A program made the translations under genes and the position numbers. A DNA stretch of 12,858 nt from JANRKG01 sp033763635 (GTDB taxonomy: Bacteria > Cyanobacteriota > Cyanobacteriia > GCF-001939115). The stretch covers positions 1 through 12,858 of the forward strand of contig JANRKG010000056.1 in NCBI GenBank assembly GCA_033763635.1. The letters run 5' to 3'. Below are positions 1-6,034 of this stretch, in pieces. The notes beneath the pieces were generated by a model. It searched no databases, was not told the DNA's origin, and saw only the letters and a program-made list of their open reading frames with translations. Each line of letters opens with the position of its first letter. Position 1 is the first letter of the stretch.

Positions 1-617
1 TTGGGTTTATCCTGCCTGAGAATTGCCGGATTGATGGGTTGGGGCTTTCCCTGGTTGATTAATACAAGACTCCCTGCGACCCCCTGTACCGTTTCCGGTG
101 GGCACTCCAGACGATTTGGAATTTGCACCTGACGGTTCTTCAGAATACACAGGACGGCCCATCCCCCGCGAGGTTTGGAATACTCAACCCCATTGGCAAT
201 CACCTGCCCCAGGACTTCTACCCGCTCTCCGGAGCGTGGATAAAAGTCTAAAGGATGGCGTTCGTGGAAGGGGAAAAAAAAGCTGGCATTGATTGCCAGC
301 TTTAGCCGAAAGCGCTGTAGAAACTCAGTGGTCGTCTGTGCCCGAAAAGGCCGCTCCTGGGGAGTGGGTTCTCCTGGTGTGGTCCGAAAATCGATCCCAG
401 ATTGATTCAAGTCAAGGGTGACTACATGAATCATCACAGGGCGAGGGACAGAGCGGGGTTCTCGACGATAGGTGACTCCCTGAAACAAAACTCGTTCTTC
501 CAGGGTCCGGGGCGGGCGGCGCACGAGGAGGGAACCGTAGGCCAGCAACAATGCCAATATTAGAATTCCAACGGTTCCAAACCCGATCCGAATGCTACGA
601 TTGAGCCACCCTTTCAT
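1..617 (-). CDS. Phosphodiester glycosidase (NAGPA/DUF2233)-like membrane-anchored protein, 3' end missing
   Basis: The first 205 codons of a gene that leaves the window at its left edge. Residues 1-11 are basic and 12-32 hydrophobic, which suggests a signal anchor with the rest outside the cytoplasm. The next part has 'FQGVTYRRE' (45-53), a strand-rich 'MIHVVTLDL' (62-70), 'AQTTTEFL' (93-100) and 'LKLAINASFF' (105-114), then 'GQVIANGVEYS' (137-147). The AIN-x-SFF plus G-x-I-x-NG pattern is that of the NAGPA domain, seen in bacterial proteins related to the enzyme that uncovers mannose-6-phosphate; the bacterial substrate is generally unknown. The start is the ATG at 617; upstream there is only a weak GAG or AGGA, so the start is less certain. 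It lies 22 nt downstream of the co-directional secreted protein gene, so the two could share a transcript. A run of eight T in the coding strand (residues 112-115) is read through in frame. The family call is from motifs only. Confidence 0.72.
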   Translation of the reverse strand, partial: MKGWLNRSIRIGFGTVGILILALLLAYGSLLVRRPPRTLEERVLFQGVTYRREPRSVPRPVMIHVVTLDLNQSGIDFRTTPGEPTPQERPFRAQTTTEFLQRFRLKLAINASFFFPFHERHPLDFYPRSGERVEVLGQVIANGVEYSKPRGGWAVLCILKNRQVQIPNRLECPPETVQGVAGSLVLINQGKPQPINPAILRQDKP

Positions 618-639
618 CGTCAAAATTACTCGGTTCCTG

Positions 640-1230
640 TTATTTAGTTCCTTTTAGAAAATCTGCTTTGCAAGTGTTCAACATTCGTTGATCATTCTCA
701 CTCACAACAGGTAGAGGATGGAATCCCTGAAGCCGTAGACCCGGAACCGTTGCTCGATTTCCCACCGTTGCAATCGATGCATTGCTTTCCAACGCAACTG
801 CGTAAGGGCGAGTCGTGCGATCGTAGCTATCTGTCACATTCAGAGCTAATTTGTTCCCTTGCACCTTACCCTGCACACAATCAAAGGAGGAATAAGGCAT
901 GTAAAGGGCACCCATGACTGTTCCCTGACGGACTTCTAGCACCGCGTAAGCCTTGCCAATCTGATCCGGTTTGCTAGACTGACCGAATAGATAAATTCCA
1001 TCCGTTGGGAAGCTTTGCTTCTGTATAGCAGCAGTCGCATTGGTAGGGGTCAATGTTTCAGCCGTATGGGCGGTCGTCGCAAATCCGCTAGTGATTAGCC
1101 CCGTAAAGAGAGCCGCAACTGTCATCACTTGCCGAACCGATCGCTGAATCCGTTGCTGGTCTTGTAAGTGTTGACCTTGTAAGGAGAGAAGGAACGGTGA
1201 GGAGATGAACTTATGGGATAAATTAAGCAC
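640..1230 (-). CDS. Secreted cyanobacterial hypothetical protein
   Basis: A 196-residue protein of unknown function. The start is GTG at 1230, fixed by a perfect AGGAGG with 8 nt spacing. The N-terminus is long: about 34 polar and basic residues, a hydrophobic core (about 36-50), then a likely signal peptidase site after 'AHTA' (about residue 57). An internal ATG at residue 36 would leave almost no charged n-region, so the longer form is preferred. The mature part holds 'DGIYLFGQ' (77-84), 'PDQIGKAYAVLEV' (88-100), 'MPYSSFDC' (111-118) and 'SENDQRMLNTCKAD' (177-190). From memory, this pattern recurs in uncharacterised cyanobacterial proteins. C118 and C187 are the only cysteines in the mature part and could form a disulfide in the periplasm. 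No catalytic motif is visible. It probably leads a two-gene unit with the glycosidase-like gene 22 nt downstream. Confidence 0.78.
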   Translation of the reverse strand: MLNLSHKFISSPFLLSLQGQHLQDQQRIQRSVRQVMTVAALFTGLITSGFATTAHTAETLTPTNATAAIQKQSFPTDGIYLFGQSSKPDQIGKAYAVLEVRQGTVMGALYMPYSSFDCVQGKVQGNKLALNVTDSYDRTTRPYAVALESNASIATVGNRATVPGLRLQGFHPLPVVSENDQRMLNTCKADFLKGTK

Positions 1231-1484
1231 CGCTTGTTCCTCCTGAGGGATATGAAGTGTGATGGCGAAGGATGCTTGGGTTAACTTCAGTGCTGCCTTC
1301 AGAAATTTCCAGATTCGTTCAATAAACTTTATAAATCTTTAATTTTAGGAAGCAGTCAGCCAAAGTTGATTAAGTGTCATTGCTCATGGATAAAATCCTC
1401 TCATCTCTATACAGGGCCAAGCATCCTCCTTTAGGGTCAATACACGGAGTTGTTAATAAACCATCACATTTGTCTAAATACGGA

Positions 1485-1524
1485 AATAGACGATCGAAAG
1501 ATAGATTTCTTTCAATCGTCTATT
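1485..1524 (-). repeat. 17-bp inverted repeat, hairpin better paired in minus-strand RNA
   Basis: Left arm 1485-1501 (AATAGACGATCGAAAGA) faces right arm 1508-1524 (TCTTTCAATCGTCTATT) across a 6-nt loop. Sixteen of 17 positions pair. The exception is C1495 opposite A1514, which is a mismatch in plus-strand RNA but a G-U pair in minus-strand RNA, so a minus transcript folds without interruption. It lies between the sigma gene and the secreted protein gene, both on the minus strand. No U-tract follows, so it is not a standard intrinsic terminator. It may be an mRNA-end stabiliser, an operator, or a small mobile palindrome. Confidence 0.6.
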
Positions 1525-1644
1525 GAATAACTTCAGAGACTACAAGCCAATAGAAGGGGCCAGGGATAGATTATTCCTAGTCCAAAAAGAAGTGTGATGT
1601 AAAATCATATCTTGCCCCAGAACTGCTTAATGAGTAACAGAGAA

Positions 1645-1678
1645 ACCTGTGAGTTGAGCGAAGCCGAAACTCACAGGT
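1645..1678. repeat. Inverted repeat with CTTCGCTCAA-type loop, possible sigma gene 3' hairpin
   Basis: Perfect 11-bp arms ACCTGTGAGTT (1645-1655) and AACTCACAGGT (1668-1678) enclose a 12-nt loop. Read on the minus strand, loop and inner stem give TTTCGGCTTCGCTCAA, a word I recall as part of common dispersed palindromic repeats in cyanobacteria and some other bacteria. It begins 34 nt past the sigma gene stop, so it may also end or protect that transcript, but only a broken U-run follows. Confidence 0.5.
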
Positions 1679-1711
1679 ACAGGTTTTCAACTAAGAAGCA
1701 GTGCAGTTGCC

Positions 1712-2695
1712 CTAGCTAGCCAGGTACTCACGCACGGTGTCCCGACGACGACGGAGATGGTTCAGCGCTTGATTCTCCAGTTGCCGGACTCGTTCCCGGC
1801 TAATGTTCATTCGCTCACCTACTTTAGCCAGAGAAAGCTCGTGTCCATCCTCTAGACCGTAGCGCAGGATCAGCACTTCCCGTTGCTGGGGAGTCAATTC
1901 TGCCAGCAAGCCCTGAAGATCTTGCCGTAGGAGGTCTTGAGTCATGTGATGTTCTGGAGAAGGACCATTATCCTCCAGTAGCTCCTGCAATTCCGTATCC
2001 TGATTGTCACCCACTTTCAGATCTAGAGAGATGGGTTGACGTGCCATCGTCAGGTACTCCCGGATTTGAGCAGGCTCCAGTTCCAGCACGGCGCCAATTT
2101 CCGCAGGGGTAGCGCTCCGGCCCAATTTCTGAGCCAGTTCCCGCTGCGTCTTTTTAATCTTGTTGAGCTTCTCTGTAATGTGAATCGGTAGACGAATCGC
2201 CCTGGCTTGTTGAGCGATCGCCCGTGTGATGGCTTGACGAATCCACCAGTAGGCATATGTAGAGAACTTGTAACCGCGCATGGGATCAAATTTCTCAACC
2301 CCGCGCTCCAGGCCCAGCGTGCCTTCTTGAATCAGATCGAGGAATTCTAGATTACGCTTCTGGTACTTCTTAGCGATCGCCACGACCAGTCGTAGATTAG
2401 CCTCAATCATCTTTTGCTTTGCTCGCCGACCCTGGTGCAGTGTTTGAGCCAACTCAGAGGCACTCAGACCCACATGGTCCGCCCATTCCTGCTGACTCGC
2501 TTCACGCTGTAACTTCTTCTCTAGCGCCTCTTTCTGTTCCAGCAGACTCATCATCTGCTGCACCTGCTTCCCATAAACAATTTCTTGCTCATGGGTTAGC
2601 AAGGGAACCCGTCCGATTTCATGCAGATAGGTCCGCACCATATCGGCAGTGTACATAGGACTGGCAGCTTTTGTTTTTGTGTTAGCAGTGACCAT
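1712..2695 (-). CDS. Group 2 sigma-70 family RNA polymerase sigma factor (SigB-like)
   Basis: A non-essential-type principal-like sigma factor that directs RNA polymerase to -35/-10 promoters, in cyanobacteria usually under stress or changed nutrients. With 327 residues it lacks the long N-terminal region of primary SigA. Region 1.2 starts at 'TADMVRTYLHEIGRVPLL' (16-33). Region 2 spans about 96-167, with 'NLRLVVAIAKKY' (100-111), 'DLIQEGTLGL' (120-129) and the -10 reading 'KFSTYAYWWIRQAITRAI' (143-160). Region 3 follows from 'IHITEKLNKIKK' (171-182). Region 4 has 'LTPQQREVLILRYGL' (267-281) and the -35 helix-turn-helix 'SLAKVGERMNISRERVRQLE' (288-307). The start is the ATG at 2695, because homologous group 2 factors begin near here; an upstream TTG at 2746 would add 17 residues unlike the family. 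No Shine-Dalgarno is visible at 2695. It is preceded by a very long gene-free stretch. SigB seems closest, but the subgroup is from memory. Confidence 0.93.
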   Translation of the reverse strand: MVTANTKTKAASPMYTADMVRTYLHEIGRVPLLTHEQEIVYGKQVQQMMSLLEQKEALEKKLQREASQQEWADHVGLSASELAQTLHQGRRAKQKMIEANLRLVVAIAKKYQKRNLEFLDLIQEGTLGLERGVEKFDPMRGYKFSTYAYWWIRQAITRAIAQQARAIRLPIHITEKLNKIKKTQRELAQKLGRSATPAEIGAVLELEPAQIREYLTMARQPISLDLKVGDNQDTELQELLEDNGPSPEHHMTQDLLRQDLQGLLAELTPQQREVLILRYGLEDGHELSLAKVGERMNISRERVRQLENQALNHLRRRRDTVREYLAS

Positions 2696-3003
2696 GATGT
2701 ATGTGTGAACGCGACAGGGAAATCTAAAAAATTTGGAAACGATCAACCTCTCTTAAGAGGGATCAAAAATACAGAGAGTAGCTTGATAAGCTAGGATTGG
2801 GAGGAGAAAGGCGACTACTCAATTGCAACAGAAATCTACAACTTGAAAAACTTAAAATTTTCAACCTTTTAATGAGGTTTTATTTGAGTTTGGTTGGTAG
2901 TTAATTGGGTAGTTAAATTGGATAGTGAAAGAAGATGATGCCTTATGAATCCTTTGTAGCTCTCCATAACACCTTCTATACTGTCTTTTACAAAAAAGGC
3001 GAG

Positions 3004-3045
3004 TATAAAGCTTTTTACTTAAAAGCTTTATAACGCTTTGTTATA
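3004..3045. repeat. Two overlapping hairpins
   Basis: First hairpin: perfect 12-bp arms TATAAAGCTTTT (3004-3015) and AAAAGCTTTATA (3021-3032) with a 5-nt loop. Second: 6-bp arms TATAAC (3029-3034) and GTTATA (3040-3045) with a 5-nt loop. They share bases 3029-3032 and so cannot both form fully. The stems are weak in G/C. Their role is unknown. Confidence 0.55.
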
Positions 3046-3095
3046 GCTCTTATACCTCTATTTGTACTTCTGGATTTTGTGCTGCTTAACCTTTC

Positions 3096-3137
3096 AATCT
3101 TTCGCTCCTAATCTTTCGCTCCTAATATTTCGCTCCT
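3096..3137. repeat. Three tandem 14-mers (AATCTTTCGCTCCT)
   Basis: Units at 3096-3109 and 3110-3123 are identical; the third at 3124-3137 differs by one base (C to A at its fourth position). A further AAT follows. The purity suggests a recent slippage duplication or a conserved protein-binding array. Confidence 0.85.
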
Positions 3138-3323
3138 AATAAGAGATAACAAGCTAAAGATGACAACAACATGACAAAGGCAGACTAAACAATCTAAATA
3201 TCCGTCAAAAGCTGTCGAATGACTTTCGGAGTAAGCTTTTTAAGCGTAACAACAAAAAACCAATAGACACAGGAAGAAACCAATAGAGCAACAGTGTTTG
3301 AGAAGCGAATTAGAATTAAATTA

Positions 3324-3362
3324 AGTAGTGAATAGCAGTAGTGAATAGCAGTAGTGAGTAGG
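3324..3362. repeat. Three tandem 13-mers (AGTAGTGAATAGC)
   Basis: Units at 3324-3336 and 3337-3349 are identical. The third, 3350-3362, carries two changes (AGTAGTGAGTAGG). It is not related in sequence to the 14-mer array 190 bases upstream. Confidence 0.8.
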
Positions 3363-3505
3363 AATTGATAGTAATTGCAGAGAGTAATAATTGAAACAAT
3401 CTGTAAAAAACGATTAGTTGTAGATTAGCCTTACAAGCTAAACTGCCGTCTCTAAATTTAGTTCAACTAGTTACTAAATGAAATAGGTTACTCAATGAAT
3501 CTACT

Positions 3506-3581
3506 GGCTAATTCACTGGCAATTGATTTTTGAATAGGAAAAAAGGCTAAGTTAATCGCTAAACCACCAAGTGAATTAGCC
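3506..3581. repeat. Spaced 12-bp inverted repeat GGCTAATTCACT
   Basis: GGCTAATTCACT (3506-3517) is exactly complementary to AGTGAATTAGCC (3570-3581). Allowing one bulged base the pairing extends inward by two G-C pairs. The 52-nt interior is A-rich and holds a partial copy, GGCTAAGTTAA, at 3545-3555. This could be a long-range stem in a transcript or the ends of a small non-coding element. Confidence 0.55.
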
Positions 3582-4102
3582 CAATAGCGTTGATTACACT
3601 CCAAAAACAACTTAAAAACTCACAAGAAAAAACTTAGAAACTGAAATTAAGAGATACAACTAGAATTTGCCAGGATTTGCCAAAACTTGAAGGATAAGCC
3701 TTCGTTAAGGGAAACCAGAAGCAGCCTCAGAGCTTAGAATTCTAGATTAAAACTCTGACGAAAAGACTTAAAAAAGTCTAAAAAATGAAGTCAGTACGAG
3801 TTTGTTCTTGAATCTTGTAATACAAGTTTAGGCTTCATCTTAAATGGGAGATTCATCCTATTGGATGATCCTCCAGGATCGATCGGAGGACTTAAGATAG
3901 CCTGCTCACTAACTTTTTAGGGTTACAACCTTCTTACAACCTTCTCTACTATGATGAACTGTTTTGCTTCAACAGATGGCTTTGCGGCGCGTGGATAACC
4001 GAACCTCCTTGTTGTAGTTGGGGGAATTTGAGGTCGTGATACCTGTACAGAAGCGCAAAACTCCTGAATTGTTTCCAATCGCCAAATTTTATTAGGTACA
4101 TT

Positions 4103-4108
4103 TATACT
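4103..4108 (+). promoter_or_regulatory. Possible -10 element (TATACT) for the GNAT gene
   Basis: TATACT lies 60 nt upstream of the GTG start in a strongly AT-rich stretch. There is no good -35 at 16-18 nt upstream, so this would be an activator-dependent or weak promoter. The assignment is tentative. Confidence 0.25.
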
Positions 4109-4168
4109 ATATCTTATTGTCTAGAGAATTGTTTCAGATAAGTCTTTGATGGTACTGAGGAGTTCTAT

Positions 4169-4651
4169 GTGATTCAAATCCGCTTGTTTAGGCCACAGGA
4201 TACGGAGCAAGTGGCTCACTTATTTCATGGCACGGTGCGCGAAGTCAATGTGCAGGATTACTCTGTCGAGCAAGTGAAAGCCTGGGCACCCGATGATCTC
4301 TACTTCCGGAAGTGGTCAGAGGTCTGTTCCAGTCGTTTCACTTATGTTGCAGAAGATCAAAATACGATCGCTGGGTTTGGAGAACTCGAAGCAAATGGGC
4401 ATATTGATTGCTTTTACTGCCATAAGAACTATCAGCGATGTGGGATTGGTCGTCTCATTTATGAGGCGATCGAATCAAAGGCCAGAGAATTGCAGATCAG
4501 CCAATTGTTTGTAGAAGCGAGCATTACCGCGAAACCCTTTTTTGAGCGAATGGGATTCTTGGTGCTCGCAGAACAGAGAGTTGAGAGACGGGGGATCGTG
4601 TTTGTGAATTATCGGATGGAAAAGAGTTTGAGGTTTTCCGAGCGTTCATAA
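4169..4651 (+). CDS. GNAT family N-acetyltransferase, YafP-like
   Basis: A 160-residue acetyl-CoA-dependent N-acetyltransferase. The start is GTG at 4169 with GAGGAG 6 nt upstream; the overlapping ATG at 4167 reads straight into TGA. The N-terminal 'IQIRLFRPQDTEQVAHLF' (2-19) is the usual first strand and helix. The acetyl-CoA loop is QRCGIG (89-94), preceded by the strand 'GHIDCFYCHKNYQ'. Near the C-terminus 'VEASITAKPFFERMGF' (115-130) and 'EQRVERRG' (135-142) strongly resemble E. coli YafP as I remember it, including the ASITAKPFFER core. YafP lies with the yafN/yafO antitoxin-toxin genes in E. coli, but no such neighbours occur here. The substrate is unknown. The gene converges on the MEKHLA gene with 19 nt between stops and no obvious terminator. 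Confidence 0.88.
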   Translation: MIQIRLFRPQDTEQVAHLFHGTVREVNVQDYSVEQVKAWAPDDLYFRKWSEVCSSRFTYVAEDQNTIAGFGELEANGHIDCFYCHKNYQRCGIGRLIYEAIESKARELQISQLFVEASITAKPFFERMGFLVLAEQRVERRGIVFVNYRMEKSLRFSERS

Positions 4652-4670
4652 CTGACATCTCGCAGGATGG

Positions 4671-5135
4671 TTAGAGAAACTCCCAGGTTGGAAAGGTTGC
4701 AGCCTGTCCGATGCGTTCTTGGTGCTCGTCTAACACGTCGTAGAGGATCACATCTTTGATGTAGAAACGACGACCTGTCGTAGAAATGCGAACCCCCGTA
4801 TAGCTCGTTACGTAACCCTGGGATCGCGCTTCAGCGAGTAACTTTTCCCGATCGGCCCGTTCATCGGGAGCTACACTGTGGCGGGATGGGAGAGAAGTAA
4901 AGCGATCCCAGGTCATTTCCCACAGGTCCAGAGCGGTTTGATTCCCGTAGTTGAAGATGGGATCGGCTTCTGTCCCATGAGACACCATGACAAAAGGAGC
5001 CTCAAAAAGTTGTTGGGCTTGAGCGGTGGGGGTTCCCTCTGTCAACAGCCATTGTCCGGTCCAATGGTGGTAACTGTGCAAAAGAAATTGGGTGTGACGG
5101 ACGATCGCTAGGTCTTGCCAGATTGGGTCTCTCAT
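4671..5135 (-). CDS. MEKHLA domain protein
   Basis: A 154-residue single-domain protein. 'ADPIFNYGNQTALDLWEMTW' (57-76), 'LPSRHSVAP' (82-90), 'QGYVTSYTGVRISTTGRRF' (106-124) and the closing 'GQAATFPTWEFL' (143-154) match the MEKHLA domain. This PAS-related fold is best known at the C-terminus of plant HD-ZIP III factors, and it also occurs as free-standing proteins in cyanobacteria and other bacteria. PAS likeness suggests ligand or light/redox sensing, but no cofactor site can be assigned. The ATG at 5135 is only 2 nt after the hisIE stop, so translation is probably coupled to hisIE. The only possible Shine-Dalgarno is the G-rich end of hisIE. Confidence 0.88.
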   Translation of the reverse strand: MRDPIWQDLAIVRHTQFLLHSYHHWTGQWLLTEGTPTAQAQQLFEAPFVMVSHGTEADPIFNYGNQTALDLWEMTWDRFTSLPSRHSVAPDERADREKLLAEARSQGYVTSYTGVRISTTGRRFYIKDVILYDVLDEHQERIGQAATFPTWEFL

Positions 5136-5137
5136 CC

Positions 5138-5788
5138 CTACCCCCGCCGTTCCTGCAACTTGCGGTAAACCGCCTTAATATCCACATTGTGATGGGCCAA
5201 AGCAACCAGAGTGTGATAGAACAGGTCCGCCACTTCCCCGGCGATCGCCTCCGGATCATCATCCTTGCAAGCCATCACCACTTCAGCGGCCTCTTCCCCA
5301 ATTTTCTTGAGAATTTTGTTATCTCCACCCTGAAAGAGCTTGCAGGTATAGGAAGTTTCGACGGGATGAAGCTGCCGATCGCGCACGACGGCATATACCT
5401 GGGACAAAGTATCTGCGGGTGGCGGAAGAATCTGCCCTTCCACTTGATGAAAACAACTGCGTTCTCCCGTATGACAAGCGATATCCCCAATTTGCTCCAC
5501 CGTCACTAGAAGCGTATCGCTATCACAGTCATAGCGAATGGTTCGGACTTGTTGGATATGCCCGGACGTAGCTCCCTTGGGCCAGAGGTCCTGACGCGAT
5601 CGACTCCAGAACCAGGTATGCCCTGTCTCCAGGGTTTTTTGTAAAGATTCCCGGTTCATCCAGGCCATCATCAAAACGGTGCCATCCAGGTAATCCTGAA
5701 CGATCGCAGGAACCAATCCGCGATCGTCATAGCGAATCTGGTCAACGGGAACAGACTGATTAAGGGAGGAGGAATTCAAGACAGTCAT
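5138..5788 (-). CDS. hisIE: Bifunctional phosphoribosyl-AMP cyclohydrolase / phosphoribosyl-ATP pyrophosphatase
   Basis: Catalyses steps two and three of histidine synthesis in the cytoplasm: hydrolysis of phosphoribosyl-ATP to phosphoribosyl-AMP and pyrophosphate (HisE), then opening of the adenine ring (HisI). The HisI domain (about 16-117) has 'LMMAWMNRESL' (39-49), 'WSRSR' (61-65), 'KGATSGH' (71-77), metal-site 'DCDSD' (87-91) and 'ACHTGERSCF' (104-113); C88, C105 and C112 are the expected zinc cysteines. The HisE domain (about 127-216) has 'TSYTCKLFQGG' (145-155), 'KKIGEEAAEVVMACK' (161-175) and 'GEVADLFYHTLVAL' (184-197). Length 216 is usual for the fused enzyme. The ATG at 5788 has no strong Shine-Dalgarno. 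The gene sits between a ChaB-like gene 57 nt upstream and the MEKHLA gene 2 nt downstream; no other his gene is nearby, as is common in cyanobacteria, where his genes are scattered. Confidence 0.97.
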   Translation of the reverse strand: MTVLNSSSLNQSVPVDQIRYDDRGLVPAIVQDYLDGTVLMMAWMNRESLQKTLETGHTWFWSRSRQDLWPKGATSGHIQQVRTIRYDCDSDTLLVTVEQIGDIACHTGERSCFHQVEGQILPPPADTLSQVYAVVRDRQLHPVETSYTCKLFQGGDNKILKKIGEEAAEVVMACKDDDPEAIAGEVADLFYHTLVALAHHNVDIKAVYRKLQERRG

Positions 5789-5845
5789 CGGGTGAGAGAG
5801 ATAGAGAGGCTCTAACCCATTTAACCATTCTTGTAGAACAACCGT

Positions 5846-6034
5846 TTAGTGGATACTACTGTTCAAGCTGAAAACCTGGCTGCGAACCGCACTCCAGGCC
5901 GAATGGTGTGCCCTGGTCTCATTTCCAGACCACTGAACCGCCGAATTAAAGGCAAGTCGATAAAAGTTTTGAGCTTCGTCAGATAGCCGATCGCGGACGT
6001 TTGCAGGCAAGTCTCGATTCGTCTTGTACGTCAT
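5846..6034 (-). CDS. ChaB family small protein
   Basis: A 62-residue protein. 'YKTNRDLPANVRDRLSDEAQ' (3-22) followed by 'YRLAFNSA' (25-32) and 'AHHSAWSAVRSQ' (42-53) is the ChaB domain pattern (LP-x-NV, then AFNSA, then AW-AV). ChaB of E. coli was named as a regulator of the ChaA cation antiporter; in other bacteria the family occurs without ChaA and its role is uncertain. No transporter is present here. The start is well set: AGGAGG lies 5 nt before ATG 6034. The C-terminus is slightly shorter than E. coli ChaB (76). It is probably first in a unit with hisIE and the MEKHLA gene, and is divergent from hemL. Confidence 0.85.
   Translation of the reverse strand: MTYKTNRDLPANVRDRLSDEAQNFYRLAFNSAVQWSGNETRAHHSAWSAVRSQVFSLNSSIH

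Larger units (their letters stand above)
1231..1711. other. Gene-free interval between secreted protein and sigma factor
   Basis: About 480 bases without a credible coding region. It must contain the 3' end of the sigma transcript and the promoter of the secreted protein gene, both on the minus strand. Two long hairpins are listed separately. I could not choose a clear -35/-10 pair: there are several AT-rich -10-like words upstream of 1230, but none has a well-spaced partner. Confidence 0.6.
2696..4168. other. 1.47-kb AT-rich gene-free region with hairpins and tandem repeats
   Basis: The longest interval without a gene in the window, between the divergently transcribed sigma gene (minus) and GNAT gene (plus). 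All six frames are broken by frequent stops. It is visibly richer in A/T than its neighbours and has no GCGATCGC, while coding parts nearby do. It contains many short palindromes and duplications: TAGCTTGATAAGCTA, CTAAATTTAG, TAGAATTCTA, CTTGTAATACAAG, a doubled TTACAACCTTCT at about 3924-3947, and the larger elements listed separately. I found no match by eye to RNase P RNA, tmRNA, 6S RNA core, Yfr1 or a tRNA. It could be a long 5' leader and regulatory region of the sigma gene, unannotated small RNAs, or decayed DNA. Confidence 0.7.

Noticed and set aside
260..290. Apparent frameshift at the T-run in the glycosidase-like gene
   Set aside because: On a careful count the run has eight T and the frame continues without interruption to the window edge.
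98..292. Plus-strand 64-codon frame
   Set aside because: It lies fully inside the glycosidase-like gene on the other strand and has no recognisable product.
2696..2746. 17-codon N-terminal extension of the sigma factor from a TTG
   Set aside because: It is unlike group 2 sigma N-termini, uses a rare start, and the only purine-rich word abuts the codon. The ATG at 2695 matches family length.
3096..3362. CRISPR array
   Set aside because: The repeats are 13-14 bases, head to tail without spacers, and no cas gene is present.
3661..4100. Known structured RNA (tRNA, 6S, tmRNA, RNase P RNA, Yfr1)
   Set aside because: None of the conserved cores I know is visible on either strand; a covariance-model search would be needed to settle it.
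4095..4106. NtcA-type site GTA...TAC upstream of the GNAT gene
   Set aside because: The half-sites are separated by six bases, not the eight of the NtcA consensus.
5123..5509. Plus-strand 128-codon frame opposite hisIE
   Set aside because: It is a shadow of hisIE, which carries all expected catalytic motifs.
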